Source of the DNA: Arthrobacter hankyongi
Lineage (GTDB): Bacteria; Actinomycetota; Actinomycetes; Actinomycetales; Micrococcaceae
Reading direction: 5' to 3'
Assembly: GCF_022012395.1 (NCBI RefSeq)
Contig: NZ_JAKLTQ010000027.1
Span: 1-59,059 of the forward strand
DNA: 59,059 nt
Below the pieces are notes generated by a model. The model ran no database searches and was not told the origin of the DNA. It worked only from the letters and a program-made list of their open reading frames with translations. This document shows, in pieces, positions 27,366 through 36,503 of the stretch. A program made the position numbers and the translations under genes. Numbering within the stretch: the stretch's first letter is position 1; each line of letters begins with the position of its first letter.

Positions 27366-27683
27366 TCAGGATCCTTGCGAGCGCACGTCCGGGGCGCGGC
27401 CCGTTCCGGGCTGCACGGGAACCGTATGGTAACCGGCGCTGCCGCCGCCGTCGTCGTCATCCTGCGCCCCGGACGGGACGCCATCCTCGGATTGTTCATC
27501 CGATTTGGACGACGACTCCTGCTTTGCAGCTTTGTCCGAAGTCCCCGGATCCGCGGCAGCAGATTTGGCGGCGGTTTCCGCATAGACCGCACCGGTAGCG
27601 ATGGCCAGCGCGCCAACGCTGCCCAGACCCAGGGCAGCCGTGACCGCAAGCGCGAGCCGCCTGCCCGATGTTCCTGCGCTCAT
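27366..27683 (-). CDS. Small exported acidic protein, first gene of redox operon
   Basis: A 105-residue protein with an N-terminal hydrophobic export signal or anchor (LALAVTAALGLGSVGALAIATGAVYA) followed by a low-complexity Ser/Lys/Glu/Asp stretch and QDDDDGGGSAGYHTV. I recognise no domain. The ATG at 27683 has GGAGGGG just upstream; TTG at 27698 is possible. It occupies the place where related actinobacterial operons, as I recall them, encode an FMN-binding-domain protein, but it is too short for that domain and holds only SGAQ, not the full SGAT-type acceptor motif. Confidence 0.6.
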   Translation of the reverse strand: MSAGTSGRRLALAVTAALGLGSVGALAIATGAVYAETAAKSAAADPGTSDKAAKQESSSKSDEQSEDGVPSGAQDDDDGGGSAGYHTVPVQPGTGRAPDVRSQGS

Positions 27684-27772
27684 CACCCCTCCAATCAATC
27701 CGGCGGAAGATCCGCTGGTTACTATCCTCCGCGCGGATTCTTTGAGGATTCTTGGACGCAGGTACCAGCCGG

Positions 27773-28993
27773 CTATGAAGACGGCTGAACCAACGGCAGG
27801 GTCACGACCACGGTTGCGCCCTGCCCCGGCCGGGCCGGCTCGATCCGGACCGTCCCGTGGTGGCGGGCCGCTATCTCGGCCACCAGCGCCAGCCCAAGCC
27901 CATAGTGGCGCTGGCTTCCGCTGTCCGAACGGGAGCTGGCAAAACGTTCGAAGGCACGGGAGGCAGCCATCGGGGCGAAGCCTTCACCGTCGTCGGACAC
28001 CCGGATGACGGCGTCCCGGCCCCGGGCCGTGACCTCGACCTGGACCTTGCTGCGTGCGTGGTCCAGCGCATTGGCGATCAGCGCAGTAAACACCCGCTGC
28101 AGCGAGACCTTGGACCCCGCCACGGTCACGGCGGCCTGGTCCCCGGTCCGGACCAGTTCGAGGCCGCGGCGGGCAGCCAGCGGGCCCTGGGCAGCAACCG
28201 CCGAATCCGCTTCCGCCTGTAGCTGGACGGGTTCCGGGCTGGCGGCCTCACGGGGATCGGCGGAGATCAGCAGGTCCTCGAGGATGCCGGTCAGTTGCCG
28301 GGAGTCCTCGAGGATCTCGTCGACGCCGCCGGCAATCTCCTGCCAGTTCCCGCCGGCGGCGTCCCGGCCCAGCCTGCGGCGCAGCAGCTGTGCCCGGGTG
28401 CTCAGCAAGGTCAGGGGCGTGCGCAGTTCATGGCTCGCATCGGCCACGAAGCGCCGCTGCATGGCCAGCGCCTCCGCCATCGGCTGCATCGCACGCCGCG
28501 CCATCCATACGGCAATGAATACCGCAACGCCCACAGCCAGCAGTCCAGCCATCCCGAGGGCCAGGAGCAGCCGCCGCAGTTCCTCACGGCTTTCGTGCAA
28601 ATCCACGGCCGCCTGGACCGTCATCCCCTCATGCCGGACCGTACGCACGGTGAACAGGCGCCCGCCCACATCCACCTGTTCCTCCACGGTTCCGGCTCCT
28701 GCTGACACCCTTGACATCGCCTCCCGGACCGGCAGGCCCTCGGGCATGCCGCGGGAGACCTCCAGGCGGCCCGCGTCCAGGACGGCGACAAAGACACCCG
28801 GCGGCACTTCCTTGGGCTCAGCGGCCTGGGTTGCTTCGCGGAGCGCCTGCTGCACCGATTGGGACGCAGCAGAGGCGACGATCGTGTAGACCAGGGCGCC
28901 GACCAGCGCCAGCAGCACCAGCATCAGTGCCGTGAACCGCACGGCCAGGCGTTTGACTGCCTGCCGCAGTTCGGCCTGTTCCCGTCCGTTCAC
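27773..28993 (-). CDS. Sensor histidine kinase
   Basis: A 406-residue membrane kinase. It has two transmembrane helices (about 20-45 and 140-165) flanking a small extracytoplasmic sensor of about 95 residues, then a HisKA dimerisation region with the phospho-acceptor in DASHELRTPLTLLSTRAQLL, and an HATPase with N box ANALDHARS and G boxes SDDGEGFAP and YGLGLALVAEI. The GTG start overlaps the response regulator stop by 4 nt. The gene lies 89 nt upstream of the redox operon on the same strand, so that operon is its most likely target. Signal unknown. Confidence 0.9.
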   Translation of the reverse strand: MNGREQAELRQAVKRLAVRFTALMLVLLALVGALVYTIVASAASQSVQQALREATQAAEPKEVPPGVFVAVLDAGRLEVSRGMPEGLPVREAMSRVSAGAGTVEEQVDVGGRLFTVRTVRHEGMTVQAAVDLHESREELRRLLLALGMAGLLAVGVAVFIAVWMARRAMQPMAEALAMQRRFVADASHELRTPLTLLSTRAQLLRRRLGRDAAGGNWQEIAGGVDEILEDSRQLTGILEDLLISADPREAASPEPVQLQAEADSAVAAQGPLAARRGLELVRTGDQAAVTVAGSKVSLQRVFTALIANALDHARSKVQVEVTARGRDAVIRVSDDGEGFAPMAASRAFERFASSRSDSGSQRHYGLGLALVAEIAARHHGTVRIEPARPGQGATVVVTLPLVQPSS

Positions 28994-29658
28994 CCGGTTG
29001 CGCCAAGCCGGTAGCCGATGCCGCGGACCGTGAGGACGACGTCGCGCCCCAACTTCCTGCGCAGGTAGTGGACGTAGGTGTCCACCACGCCTTCGTCGGT
29101 GGCATCGGGGAAAACGCTCAGAAGCAGGTCGTCCCGCGGGAATATCTGCGTGGGGCGGCGGGCGAAGTGTTCCAGCAGATCGCCTTCACGTTCGGACAAC
29201 ACCAGCACAGCCCCACTGTCCAGCGTCACGGAGCGGCCGGAAACGTCCAGCCGCCCCCCGGGGATACGCAGCACCGAAACAGTAGCCGTGCTGCGGCGGA
29301 GCACCGCCCTGAGCCGGGCGAGAAGTTCGTCGATATCGAACGGCTTGGCCAGATAGTCCTCCGCACCCCGGTCCAGCCCTTCCACCTTGTCCATGGGGTT
29401 GGCCAGGGCCGAGAGGACCAGTGCGGGTGCCAGCACACCCTTGCGGCGCAGCCGGGTCAGCACTTCCAGCCCTTCCATCACCGGCAGCCCCCGGTCAATC
29501 AGCAGGACATCGAATTCCCGGGTCAGGCCGAAATGCAGTGCCTGCTGCCCATTGTGCGCCAGGGCGACATCGTAACCCTCCTCCCGAAGCAGGCCGTCGA
29601 GCATGGCGGCCAGCCGGAGGTCGTCCTCGACCACGAGGATCCGCGGGCGATGGTCCAT
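28990..29658 (-). CDS. OmpR/PhoB-type response regulator
   Basis: A 222-residue two-component regulator. The receiver has acidic residues in VVEDD, the phospho-Asp in VLLIDRGLPVMEGLEVL, Ala/Leu switch positions and the lysine in DYLAKPFDIDELLAR. The C-terminal winged helix includes SEREGDLLEHFARRPTQIFPRDDLL and VDTYVHYLRRKLG. The ATG at 29658 is preceded by TAGCCT and 6 nt, suggesting a leaderless mRNA; GTG at 29661 is the alternative. Co-translated with the kinase. Confidence 0.92.
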   Translation of the reverse strand: MDHRPRILVVEDDLRLAAMLDGLLREEGYDVALAHNGQQALHFGLTREFDVLLIDRGLPVMEGLEVLTRLRRKGVLAPALVLSALANPMDKVEGLDRGAEDYLAKPFDIDELLARLRAVLRRSTATVSVLRIPGGRLDVSGRSVTLDSGAVLVLSEREGDLLEHFARRPTQIFPRDDLLLSVFPDATDEGVVDTYVHYLRRKLGRDVVLTVRGIGYRLGATG

Positions 29659-29664
29659 CACTGC

Positions 29665-29670
29665 AGGCTA
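29665..29670 (-). promoter_or_regulatory. -10 box for leaderless response regulator
   Basis: TAGCCT on the minus strand followed by GCAGTG and the ATG at 29658; transcription would start at the start codon. Confidence 0.45.
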
Positions 29671-29752
29671 GGATCCGGGCCGGCGGCCGGCGGAGTCAAC
29701 AGACGTCATGGGAATAGATCCTAGGCATTCGGGAGCCACTTACGCAGCAGCT

Positions 29753-30457
29753 TCAGCCAAGCCGGTGCCCGACAGCCTGCCCGAAGACATGCCGCCGGAT
29801 CCACGCATGCATGGCGATAGCCGCCGCGGCGGAGGCATTGATGGAGCGCGTCGAGCCGAACTGCGCAATGGACAGCGTGGCATCGGCCGCCTGGTGGACC
29901 TCCGGTGTCAGCCCCGGCCCCTCCTGGCCAAAGACCAGTACGCAGTTTTCCGGCAGGTCGTACGTCTCCAGCGGCACCGAATCCGGGAAGTTGTCGATCC
30001 CGATGATCCGCAGCCCCTCGCCCTGGGCCCAGGCCACGAAGTCCTCCACCGTGGGATGGTGGCGCACGTGCTGGTACCGGTCGGTGACCATCGCGCCGCG
30101 CCGGTTCCACCGCCGTCGTCCGACGATGTGCACCTCCTTGGCGAGGAAGGCATTGGCGCAGCGCACCACCGAGCCGATATTCAGGTCATGCTGCCAGTTC
30201 TCGATCGCGACGTGGAAGTTGTGCCGCCGCGCGTCCAGGTCCGCCACGATCGCTTCGTGCTTCCAGTAGCGGTACTGGTCCGTGACGTTGCGCCGGTCCC
30301 CCTTCGCCAGCAGCTCCGGATCCCAGTGGTCGCCCGCCGGGGCCGCGCCTTCCCACGGCCCGACGCCGACCTGGTGGCCGTGGTGTTCGCGGTGTTCGTC
30401 GTCTTGGACAGGTTCGACGGCGGCCTCGGTGAGTGCCCCGGTTGCGTTCGTTTCCAC
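29753..30457 (-). CDS. TrmH/SpoU-family RNA 2'-O-methyltransferase
   Basis: A 234-residue SPOUT methyltransferase acting on tRNA or rRNA ribose. NIGSVVRCANAFLAKEVHIVGRRRWN (motif 1), VLVFGQEGPGLTPE (motif 2) and SIAQFGSTRSINASAAAAIAMHAW (motif 3 of the trefoil knot) are all present. The first 60 residues (His/Glu-rich, EHREHHGHQVGV) are an N-terminal extension. The GTG at 30457 sits 6 nt after a TAGCCT box, pointing to leaderless expression. The target nucleotide cannot be read from the sequence. Confidence 0.88.
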   Translation of the reverse strand: METNATGALTEAAVEPVQDDEHREHHGHQVGVGPWEGAAPAGDHWDPELLAKGDRRNVTDQYRYWKHEAIVADLDARRHNFHVAIENWQHDLNIGSVVRCANAFLAKEVHIVGRRRWNRRGAMVTDRYQHVRHHPTVEDFVAWAQGEGLRIIGIDNFPDSVPLETYDLPENCVLVFGQEGPGLTPEVHQAADATLSIAQFGSTRSINASAAAAIAMHAWIRRHVFGQAVGHRLG

Positions 30458-30463
30458 TCCCCA

Positions 30464-30469
30464 AGGCTA
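30464..30469 (-). promoter_or_regulatory. -10 box for leaderless TrmH gene
   Basis: TAGCCT on the minus strand, followed by TGGGGA and GTG at 30457. Confidence 0.45.
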
Positions 30470-30537
30470 GCCAACGCACGGCGGCCGGAACGCCACCGGC
30501 CAACCGGGGCCGCGGGCTGTGCCAGAATTTCGGGAAA

Positions 30538-30555
30538 GGTCTGGAATCCCGGACC
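30538..30555 (+). promoter_or_regulatory. IclR-type operator, copy 1
   Basis: GGTCTGGAATCCCGGACC, an imperfect palindrome 28 nt upstream of the iclR ATG. The 16-nt core GTCTGGAATnCCGGAC recurs in front of hutU at 31372-31387, so this is very likely the regulator's own binding site. Confidence 0.7.
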
Positions 30556-30582
30556 CGCCTGCTTTTTGCCCGGAGGTGCGGC

Positions 30583-31350
30583 ATGCCCGGCTCGAAGGTC
30601 CCCGCGGCCGAACACACGCTGCGGATCCTGCGCTACATGTCCTCGCGGCGCGGCCCGGTGTCCGCCGCGGCGATTGCCACTGCCCTCGGGCTGCCGCGCT
30701 CAAGCGTGTACCACCTGCTCACAGTGATGCAGGAGAACGGTTTTGTGCTGCACCTGCCGCGGGAGCGGGTCTACGGCCTGGGCATCGCCGCCTTCGAACT
30801 GAGCTCGGCCTACGCCCGGCAGGAACCGCTGGCCCGGCTGGGCCGGCCGCTGCTGGCGGGACTGGTGGACCGGGTGGGTGAAAGCGCCCACCTGGCCGTG
30901 CTGCACGGACGGGACGTCCTCTATCTGGTGGAGGAACGGGCCAAGAACCGCCCGTCCCTGGTGACCGATGTCGGGGTCCGGCTGCCGGCGCACCTGACCG
31001 CCAGCGGGCGGGCCATCCTGGCCGCGCTGCCGGCCTCGCAGCTGCGCGCCCTCTTCCCGGACAAGGACTCCTTCACCGTCCGCCAGCCGGAGCCGGCCAT
31101 CACCGGCTACGCGCAGCTGAAGTCCCATCTGGAGCAGGTGCGGCATCGTGGCTACGCCACCGAAGAGGGGGATGTGACCCCCGGCTTCGCCTCGCTGGCG
31201 GTGGCTGCGCTGGACCATGTGGGCTGGCCGGCCGCCGCCGTGGCGGTCACGTTCCTGAGCCACCGGATCGGCGCCGAACAGCGCGAGACGCTGCTGGCCG
31301 AACTGCGGTCCGCGGCGGCGGAACTCTCGCACCGCCTCTACGGCACCTGA
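30583..31350 (+). CDS. IclR-family regulator of histidine utilisation
   Basis: A 255-residue IclR protein. The N-terminal winged helix ([47 protein letters not shown]) is followed by the effector-binding domain ([59 protein letters not shown]). The ATG has CGGAGGTG upstream. It is followed by hutU and hutH on the same strand and the two matching operators tie it to them. An effector such as urocanate is plausible but inferred. Confidence 0.85.
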   Translation: MPGSKVPAAEHTLRILRYMSSRRGPVSAAAIATALGLPRSSVYHLLTVMQENGFVLHLPRERVYGLGIAAFELSSAYARQEPLARLGRPLLAGLVDRVGESAHLAVLHGRDVLYLVEERAKNRPSLVTDVGVRLPAHLTASGRAILAALPASQLRALFPDKDSFTVRQPEPAITGYAQLKSHLEQVRHRGYATEEGDVTPGFASLAVAALDHVGWPAAAVAVTFLSHRIGAEQRETLLAELRSAAAELSHRLYGT

Positions 31351-31370
31351 ACGCTCCGGCAAAGCCATGT

Positions 31371-31388
31371 TGTCTGGAATACCGGACA
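31371..31388 (+). promoter_or_regulatory. IclR-type operator, copy 2 (hutU)
   Basis: TGTCTGGAATACCGGACA lies between iclR and hutU and shares 15 of 16 core positions with the site at 30539-30554. Confidence 0.7.
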
Positions 31389-31474
31389 CAACCGCGGCGA
31401 ACCCCGGTGCGCCGGGGCTGCGCGGACTGTTTGATGGAGGCAGAAGTCCCACGACGCGAAAGAAGGAACGCCAA

Positions 31475-33175
31475 ATGGCTGAGAACTTCACCCGGCATGA
31501 CCTCTCCCGCAGCATCCGGGCACCGCGCGGCACCCAGCTGCGTGCCCGGAGCTGGCAGACGGAGGCCCCGCTGCGGATGCTGATGAACAACCTGGACCCG
31601 GAGGTCGCCGAGCGGCCGGAGGACCTGGTGGTCTACGGGGGCACCGGCCGCGCCGCCCGGTCCTGGGAAGCATACGACGCGATCGTGCGCACGCTGGAGA
31701 CGCTGGCGGAGGACGAAACGCTGCTGGTGCAGTCCGGCAAGCCGGTGGGCGTGTTCCGGACCAACCAGTGGGCCCCGCGGGTGCTGATCGCCAACTCGAA
31801 CCTGGTCGGCGACTGGGCCACCTGGCCGGAGTTCCGCCGGCTCGAGGCCGAGGGGCTGATGATGTACGGGCAGATGACTGCCGGCTCCTGGATCTACATC
31901 GGCACCCAGGGCATCCTGCAGGGCACCTTCGAGACCTTCGCCGCCGTCGCCGCCAAACGGTCCGCGGCACCAGGAGCGACACTGGCCGGCACGCTGACCC
32001 TGACCGGCGGCTGCGGCGGCATGGGCGGGGCCCAGCCGCTGGCCGTGACCCTGAACGGCGGAACCTGCCTGATCGTGGACGTGGACGAATCCCGGCTGCG
32101 CCGGCGCGAATCCAAGCGCTACCTGGACCAGGTCGAGACCGACCTGGACGCCGCGCTCGCCCAGGTGCTCGCCGCCAAGGCCGCCGGCCGGCCCCTGTCG
32201 GTGGGCTACGTGGGCAATGCCGCCGAGGTCTTCCCCGAAATCCTCCGCCGCCACCAGGCCGGCGAGCTGACCGTGGACATCGTCACGGACCAGACCAGCG
32301 CCCATGACCCGCTGAGCTACCTGCCCGAGGGCATCTCCGTCGAGGACTGGCACGCCGAGGCCGAGGCGGATCCGGTCGGCTTCACCAAAAAGGCCCAGGC
32401 CTCGATGGCCCGGCACGTGCAGGCGATGGTCGAATTCCAGGATGCCGGCGCCGAGGTCTTCGACTACGGCAACTCGATCCGCGACGAGGCCCGCAAGGGC
32501 GGCTGCGAGCGGGCCTTCGAGTTCCCCGGCTTCGTCCCGGCCTACATCCGTCCGCTGTTCTGCGAGGGCCTGGGCCCGTTCCGCTGGGTCGCCCTGTCCG
32601 GGGATCCGGAGGATATCCGGGTCACCGACGAGGCGATCAAGGACCTCTTCCCGGACAACGAGCACCTGCACCGCTGGATCGACGCCGCCGCCGAGCACGT
32701 GGAGTTCGAGGGCCTGCCGGCCCGGATCTGCTGGCTCGGCTACGGCGAGCGCCACCAGGCCGGCCTGCTGTTCAACCGGCTGGTGGCCGAGGGCAAGGTC
32801 TCGGCCCCGATCGTGATCGGCCGGGACCATCTGGACTCCGGCTCGGTCGCCTCCCCGTACCGGGAGACCGAGGCCATGGCGGACGGGTCCGACGCCATCG
32901 CCGACTGGCCGCTGCTGAACGCGCTGACCGCCGCGAGCTCCGGGGCCACCTGGGTCTCGATCCACCACGGCGGCGGCGTGGGCATCGGCCGCTCGATCCA
33001 CGCCGGCCAGGTCTCCGTGGCCGACGGCACCGAGCTGGCCGCGGCGAAGCTGACCGCGCTGCTGACCAACGACCCGGGCATGGGCGTGATCCGCCATGCC
33101 GACGCCGGCTACCCCCGTGCCATCGAGGTCGCCGCCGAACGCGGCGTCCGCATCCCCATGAACGAAGGAAAGTAA
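31475..33175 (+). CDS. hutU: Urocanate hydratase
   Basis: Cytosolic NAD+-dependent urocanase, second step of histidine catabolism (urocanate to imidazolonepropionate). The 566-residue length, [55 protein letters not shown] (NAD-binding), [17 protein letters not shown] and [17 protein letters not shown] are clear urocanase signatures. The ATG at 31475 has AGAAGGA upstream. The hutH ATG begins 3 nt after the end of this stop codon. The final step genes (hutI, and hutG or hutF) are not in the window. Confidence 0.97.
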   Translation: MAENFTRHDLSRSIRAPRGTQLRARSWQTEAPLRMLMNNLDPEVAERPEDLVVYGGTGRAARSWEAYDAIVRTLETLAEDETLLVQSGKPVGVFRTNQWAPRVLIANSNLVGDWATWPEFRRLEAEGLMMYGQMTAGSWIYIGTQGILQGTFETFAAVAAKRSAAPGATLAGTLTLTGGCGGMGGAQPLAVTLNGGTCLIVDVDESRLRRRESKRYLDQVETDLDAALAQVLAAKAAGRPLSVGYVGNAAEVFPEILRRHQAGELTVDIVTDQTSAHDPLSYLPEGISVEDWHAEAEADPVGFTKKAQASMARHVQAMVEFQDAGAEVFDYGNSIRDEARKGGCERAFEFPGFVPAYIRPLFCEGLGPFRWVALSGDPEDIRVTDEAIKDLFPDNEHLHRWIDAAAEHVEFEGLPARICWLGYGERHQAGLLFNRLVAEGKVSAPIVIGRDHLDSGSVASPYRETEAMADGSDAIADWPLLNALTAASSGATWVSIHHGGGVGIGRSIHAGQVSVADGTELAAAKLTALLTNDPGMGVIRHADAGYPRAIEVAAERGVRIPMNEGK

Positions 33176-33177
33176 TC

Positions 33178-34731
33178 ATGACGACGGCGCAACTCGCCAC
33201 CGTGGTACTGGACACCGCCGGCACCACCGCCGACGACGTCATTGCCGTGGCCCGCCACGGCGCCCGGGTGGAACTCTCCCCCGGGGCCCGCGAAGAGGTG
33301 GCCCGGGTCCGGGCGCACGTGGACGCGCTGGCCCGGTCAGACACCCCGGTCTACGGCATTTCCACCGGCTTCGGCGCCCTGGCCACCCGGCACATCCCGG
33401 CGGACCACCGCACCCAGCTGCAGAAGTCCCTGATCCGCTCGCACGCCGCCGGGATGGGCCCGGCGGTGGAGCGCGAGGTGGTCCGCGCCCTGATGTTCCT
33501 GCGCGCCAAGACCCTGGCCTCGGGCCGCACCGGCATCCGGCCGGAGGTGCTCGAGACCCTGATCGCCCTGCTCAACGCGGGCATCACCCCGGTGGTGCAC
33601 GAGTACGGTTCGCTCGGCTGCTCCGGGGACCTGGCCCCGCTCTCGCACTGTGCCCTGGTGCTGATGGGCGAGGGCCGGGCCACCGGGCCCGACGGCGCCG
33701 AGCGCCCGGTGCCCGAACTGCTGGCCGAGGCCGGCATCGAGCCGGTGGTGCTGGCCGAGAAGGAAGGCCTGGCCCTGGTCAACGGCACCGACGGGATGCT
33801 CGGCCAGCTGGTCATGGCGATCGCGGACCTGCGCGGCCTGCTCACCGTCGCGGACATCACCGCTGCGATGAGCGTGGAGGCGCTGCTGGGCACGGACCAG
33901 GTCTTCCGGCCCGAACTGCACGCTCCGCTGCGCCCGCACCCGGGCCAGGCCGCCAGCGCGGACACCATGCTGCGCGTGCTGGCCCACTCCCCGATCGTCG
34001 CCTCGCACCGGGAAGGGGACACCCGGGTCCAGGACGCCTACTCGCTGCGCTGCGCCCCGCAGGTGGCCGGCGCCGCCCGGGACACCGTGGAGTACGCCGC
34101 CACCGTGGCCGCGCGCGAACTGGCCGCGGCGATCGACAATCCGGTGGTGCTGCCCGACGGCACGGTCACCTCCAACGGCAACTTCCACGGCGCCCCGGTG
34201 GCCTACGTGCTGGACTTCCTGGCCATCGTGGCCGCCGACGTCGCCTCGATCGCCGAACGCCGCACCGACCGGCTGCTGGATCCGGCCCGCTCGCACGGCC
34301 TGCCGCCGTTCCTGGCCGACGACCCGGGCGTGGACTCGGGCCTGATGATCGCCCAGTACACCCAGGCCGGACTGGTTTCGGAGAACAAGCGGCTGGCCGT
34401 ACCGGCCAGCGTGGACTCGATCCCGAGCTCGGCGATGCAGGAGGACCACGTGTCCATGGGCTGGCACGCGGCCCGCAAGCTGCGCACCGCCGTCGCCAAC
34501 CTGCGCCGGGTGCTGGCGATCGAGCTGGTGGCCGCCGCCCGTGGCATCGAACTGCGCGCCCCGCTGCAGCCGGGTCCGGCCACCGCCGCCGCGCTGGCCG
34601 CACTGCGCGGACGGGTCGGCGGCCCGGGGCCGGACCGCTTCCTGGCGCCGGATCTGGCCGCAGCGGAGGAGCTGATTGCCGACGGCGCGCTGCGCACCGC
34701 CGTCGAACACGTCACCGGGCCGCTGGGCTGA
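33178..34731 (+). CDS. hutH: Histidine ammonia-lyase
   Basis: MIO-containing lyase converting histidine to urocanate and ammonia, first step of the hut pathway. VYGISTGFGALATRHI with the catalytic Tyr, and the MIO loop YGSLGCSGDLAPLSH are present; the cyclising triad reads Cys-Ser-Gly rather than the more common Ala-Ser-Gly, a variant I recall from actinobacterial HutH. Further marks are TSNGNFHGAPVAYVLDFLAI and SSAMQEDHVSMGWHAARK. Length of 517 aa is normal. Translated right after hutU; both should respond to the upstream IclR protein. Confidence 0.97.
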   Translation: MTTAQLATVVLDTAGTTADDVIAVARHGARVELSPGAREEVARVRAHVDALARSDTPVYGISTGFGALATRHIPADHRTQLQKSLIRSHAAGMGPAVEREVVRALMFLRAKTLASGRTGIRPEVLETLIALLNAGITPVVHEYGSLGCSGDLAPLSHCALVLMGEGRATGPDGAERPVPELLAEAGIEPVVLAEKEGLALVNGTDGMLGQLVMAIADLRGLLTVADITAAMSVEALLGTDQVFRPELHAPLRPHPGQAASADTMLRVLAHSPIVASHREGDTRVQDAYSLRCAPQVAGAARDTVEYAATVAARELAAAIDNPVVLPDGTVTSNGNFHGAPVAYVLDFLAIVAADVASIAERRTDRLLDPARSHGLPPFLADDPGVDSGLMIAQYTQAGLVSENKRLAVPASVDSIPSSAMQEDHVSMGWHAARKLRTAVANLRRVLAIELVAAARGIELRAPLQPGPATAAALAALRGRVGGPGPDRFLAPDLAAAEELIADGALRTAVEHVTGPLG

Positions 34732-34749
34732 CGCCGGCCTCCGCCGGCC

Positions 34750-35760
34750 TTAAACCGGCCGGCGCAGGCCGCCGATGGACGGCAGCGGGAAGTGGGTGTC
34801 CTCCAAGGTCTCGATCAGCGGCTGGTAGACGGCGGGGTTCCACTGCGGGCTCGCATGCGCCGGCAGTGCCCCGGCCGTCACCAGCTCATTGGTCAGGAAA
34901 TGCTCCTTGAAATTGACCAGCCAGCTGCGCCGGGCGGTGTTGTAATTCACCGTCTTGTCCGCCGGATTGCCCATCCAGGCAAGCTTGGTCCGGCCCAGCT
35001 GCGAGGCGAAGCCGCGGCCCTCGAAATGGTAGATGTAGGCGGACTCGGACTGGATCAGCGCGCTGGACACCGCCAGCGGGGACAGCTGTTCCATGCTCTG
35101 CTCGATGACCGTCCGCCAGCTGCGCTCGTGCTTGTTGACGATCCGTTCACCCAGCTCGTAGCCCCCGCGCAGCACGCTGGGCACCTGGTAGCCGGCCTCG
35201 TAGCTGAGCACCACGCCCTCGAACATGGTCCGGTCCAGCACGTCAAAGCGGCTGTACGGGGTGGAATCCATCAGGATCAGCTCCACGCCGATGCCCTTGG
35301 CCCGCAGCCGGGCCGCCATTTCCACCGCCACCATGCCGCCGAAGCTGTGCCCGTAGAAGTAGAGCCGTTCCAGGCCCTGCTCCTCGACATGGCGCTGGAG
35401 CACCCGGGCCAGCTGCGCCAGGTCCAGTCCGCGGTTGGAATAGCCCGCCACCGCCAGCTGGCCGCGCCGGGTCAGCGCAGGGCGCAGCGAATTCAGGATC
35501 CACAGCCCCTCTTCCCAGCTGGTCTTGTAGCCGGGGAAGAGCACCCAGCTGCTGAGCGGGAACCGTTGGCGCGCCGCCTCGTCCTCCAGCACCAGGATGC
35601 GCGGGTCCGAGCGCTCCGCCTGCAGCCTGCGGGTGGCCAGCAGGTCCGCGCTGGTGGCCAGGGCGAAAGCGGACGCGATCAGGAAACTGCGCCGGGACAC
35701 CTGGTGCAGCCCGCTGGCCATGCGCAGCTGGCGGACGGCCTCATGATCCGGAAAATCCAT
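34750..35760 (-). CDS. Tat-exported alpha/beta hydrolase
   Basis: A 336-residue alpha/beta-hydrolase-like protein. A twin-arginine signal is seen at about residues 20-45 ([21 protein letters not shown]). The nucleophile elbow GHSFGG is near residue 140 and an acid residue may be in [12 protein letters not shown]; the C-terminal [12 protein letters not shown] offers a His. No esterase or lipase subfamily is recognised. The ATG at 35760 gives a cytosolic N-terminus of about 20 residues before the RR motif. Substrate unknown. Confidence 0.7.
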   Translation of the reverse strand: MDFPDHEAVRQLRMASGLHQVSRRSFLIASAFALATSADLLATRRLQAERSDPRILVLEDEAARQRFPLSSWVLFPGYKTSWEEGLWILNSLRPALTRRGQLAVAGYSNRGLDLAQLARVLQRHVEEQGLERLYFYGHSFGGMVAVEMAARLRAKGIGVELILMDSTPYSRFDVLDRTMFEGVVLSYEAGYQVPSVLRGGYELGERIVNKHERSWRTVIEQSMEQLSPLAVSSALIQSESAYIYHFEGRGFASQLGRTKLAWMGNPADKTVNYNTARRSWLVNFKEHFLTNELVTAGALPAHASPQWNPAVYQPLIETLEDTHFPLPSIGGLRRPV

Positions 35761-35810
35761 ACCGATACGGCCTCAGGCAGCGGCCGGCGCGGCCGGCCGG
35801 AATCCGGAGC

Positions 35811-36380
35811 CTAGTCCAGGCCCAGTTCGTCCTTGCCAAAGGCGAACAGGTAGGGCACGCCGGCCTCCTGCTCGATGCGTTCCTTGGCCCCGGTGTTCCG
35901 GTCCACGATGACCGCCACGGCCTGGACGTTGCCGCCGGCCTTGCGCACGCCGTCGACGGCGGCCAGCGCCGACCCGCCGGTGGTCGAGGTGTCCTCCAGG
36001 ACGACGACGGGCCGGCCGCTGACGTCCGGACCTTCCACCTGGCGGCCCATGCCGTAGGACTTCTGCGCCTTGCGCACCACGAACGCGTCGACGGCGCGGC
36101 CGGCGTCGCCGGCGGCGTGCATCAGCGCGGTGCCCACCGGATCGGCACCCATGGTCAGGCCGCCGGCCGCCTCGCAGCCGATGCCTGCCTCGTCGAGCAT
36201 GGCCAGCATGACCTGCCCGACCAGGCGGGAGGCCTCGTGGTGCAGCGTGATGCGGCGCAGGTCGATGTAGTAGTCCGCTTCGGCGCCGCTGGAGAGGATC
36301 ACCCTGCCCCGCACGACGGCGAGTTCCTTGATCAGTTCCAGCAGGCGGGCACGGGCGGAGGCGGTGTCGAGGACGGTCAT
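35811..36380 (-). CDS. pyrE: Orotate phosphoribosyltransferase
   Basis: Pyrimidine synthesis enzyme joining orotate and PRPP to OMP. The 189-residue protein has [47 protein letters not shown] and the PRPP loop [22 protein letters not shown]. The ATG at 36380 lies 7 nt after a TAGAAT -10 box, so the mRNA is probably leaderless. Confidence 0.95.
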   Translation of the reverse strand: MTVLDTASARARLLELIKELAVVRGRVILSSGAEADYYIDLRRITLHHEASRLVGQVMLAMLDEAGIGCEAAGGLTMGADPVGTALMHAAGDAGRAVDAFVVRKAQKSYGMGRQVEGPDVSGRPVVVLEDTSTTGGSALAAVDGVRKAGGNVQAVAVIVDRNTGAKERIEQEAGVPYLFAFGKDELGLD

Positions 36381-36387
36381 GGTCTCG

Positions 36388-36393
36388 ATTCTA
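36388..36393 (-). promoter_or_regulatory. -10 box for leaderless pyrE
   Basis: TAGAAT on the minus strand, then CGAGACC and ATG at 36380. Confidence 0.5.
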
Positions 36394-36490
36394 GTTGGCC
36401 GGTGGCGTCCGGGGAGCTTTGCCCAGCGCTCGTCCCGCAAAATCCGGTCCGGCGGCCTGCCCGTGGAACCCATTTGAAACCAGCCGGTAG

Positions 36491-36496
36491 TAGGCT
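36491..36496 (+). promoter_or_regulatory. -10 box for leaderless nadE
   Basis: TAGGCT followed by 7 nt and ATG at 36504. This spacing favours 36504 over the ATG at 36498 as the true start. Confidence 0.45.
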
Positions 36497-36503
36497 GATG
36501 CGC

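Noticed and set aside
31247-33097. Minus-strand frame of 616 codons opposite hutU
   Set aside because: hutU is unmistakable on the plus strand; the opposite frame is compositional.
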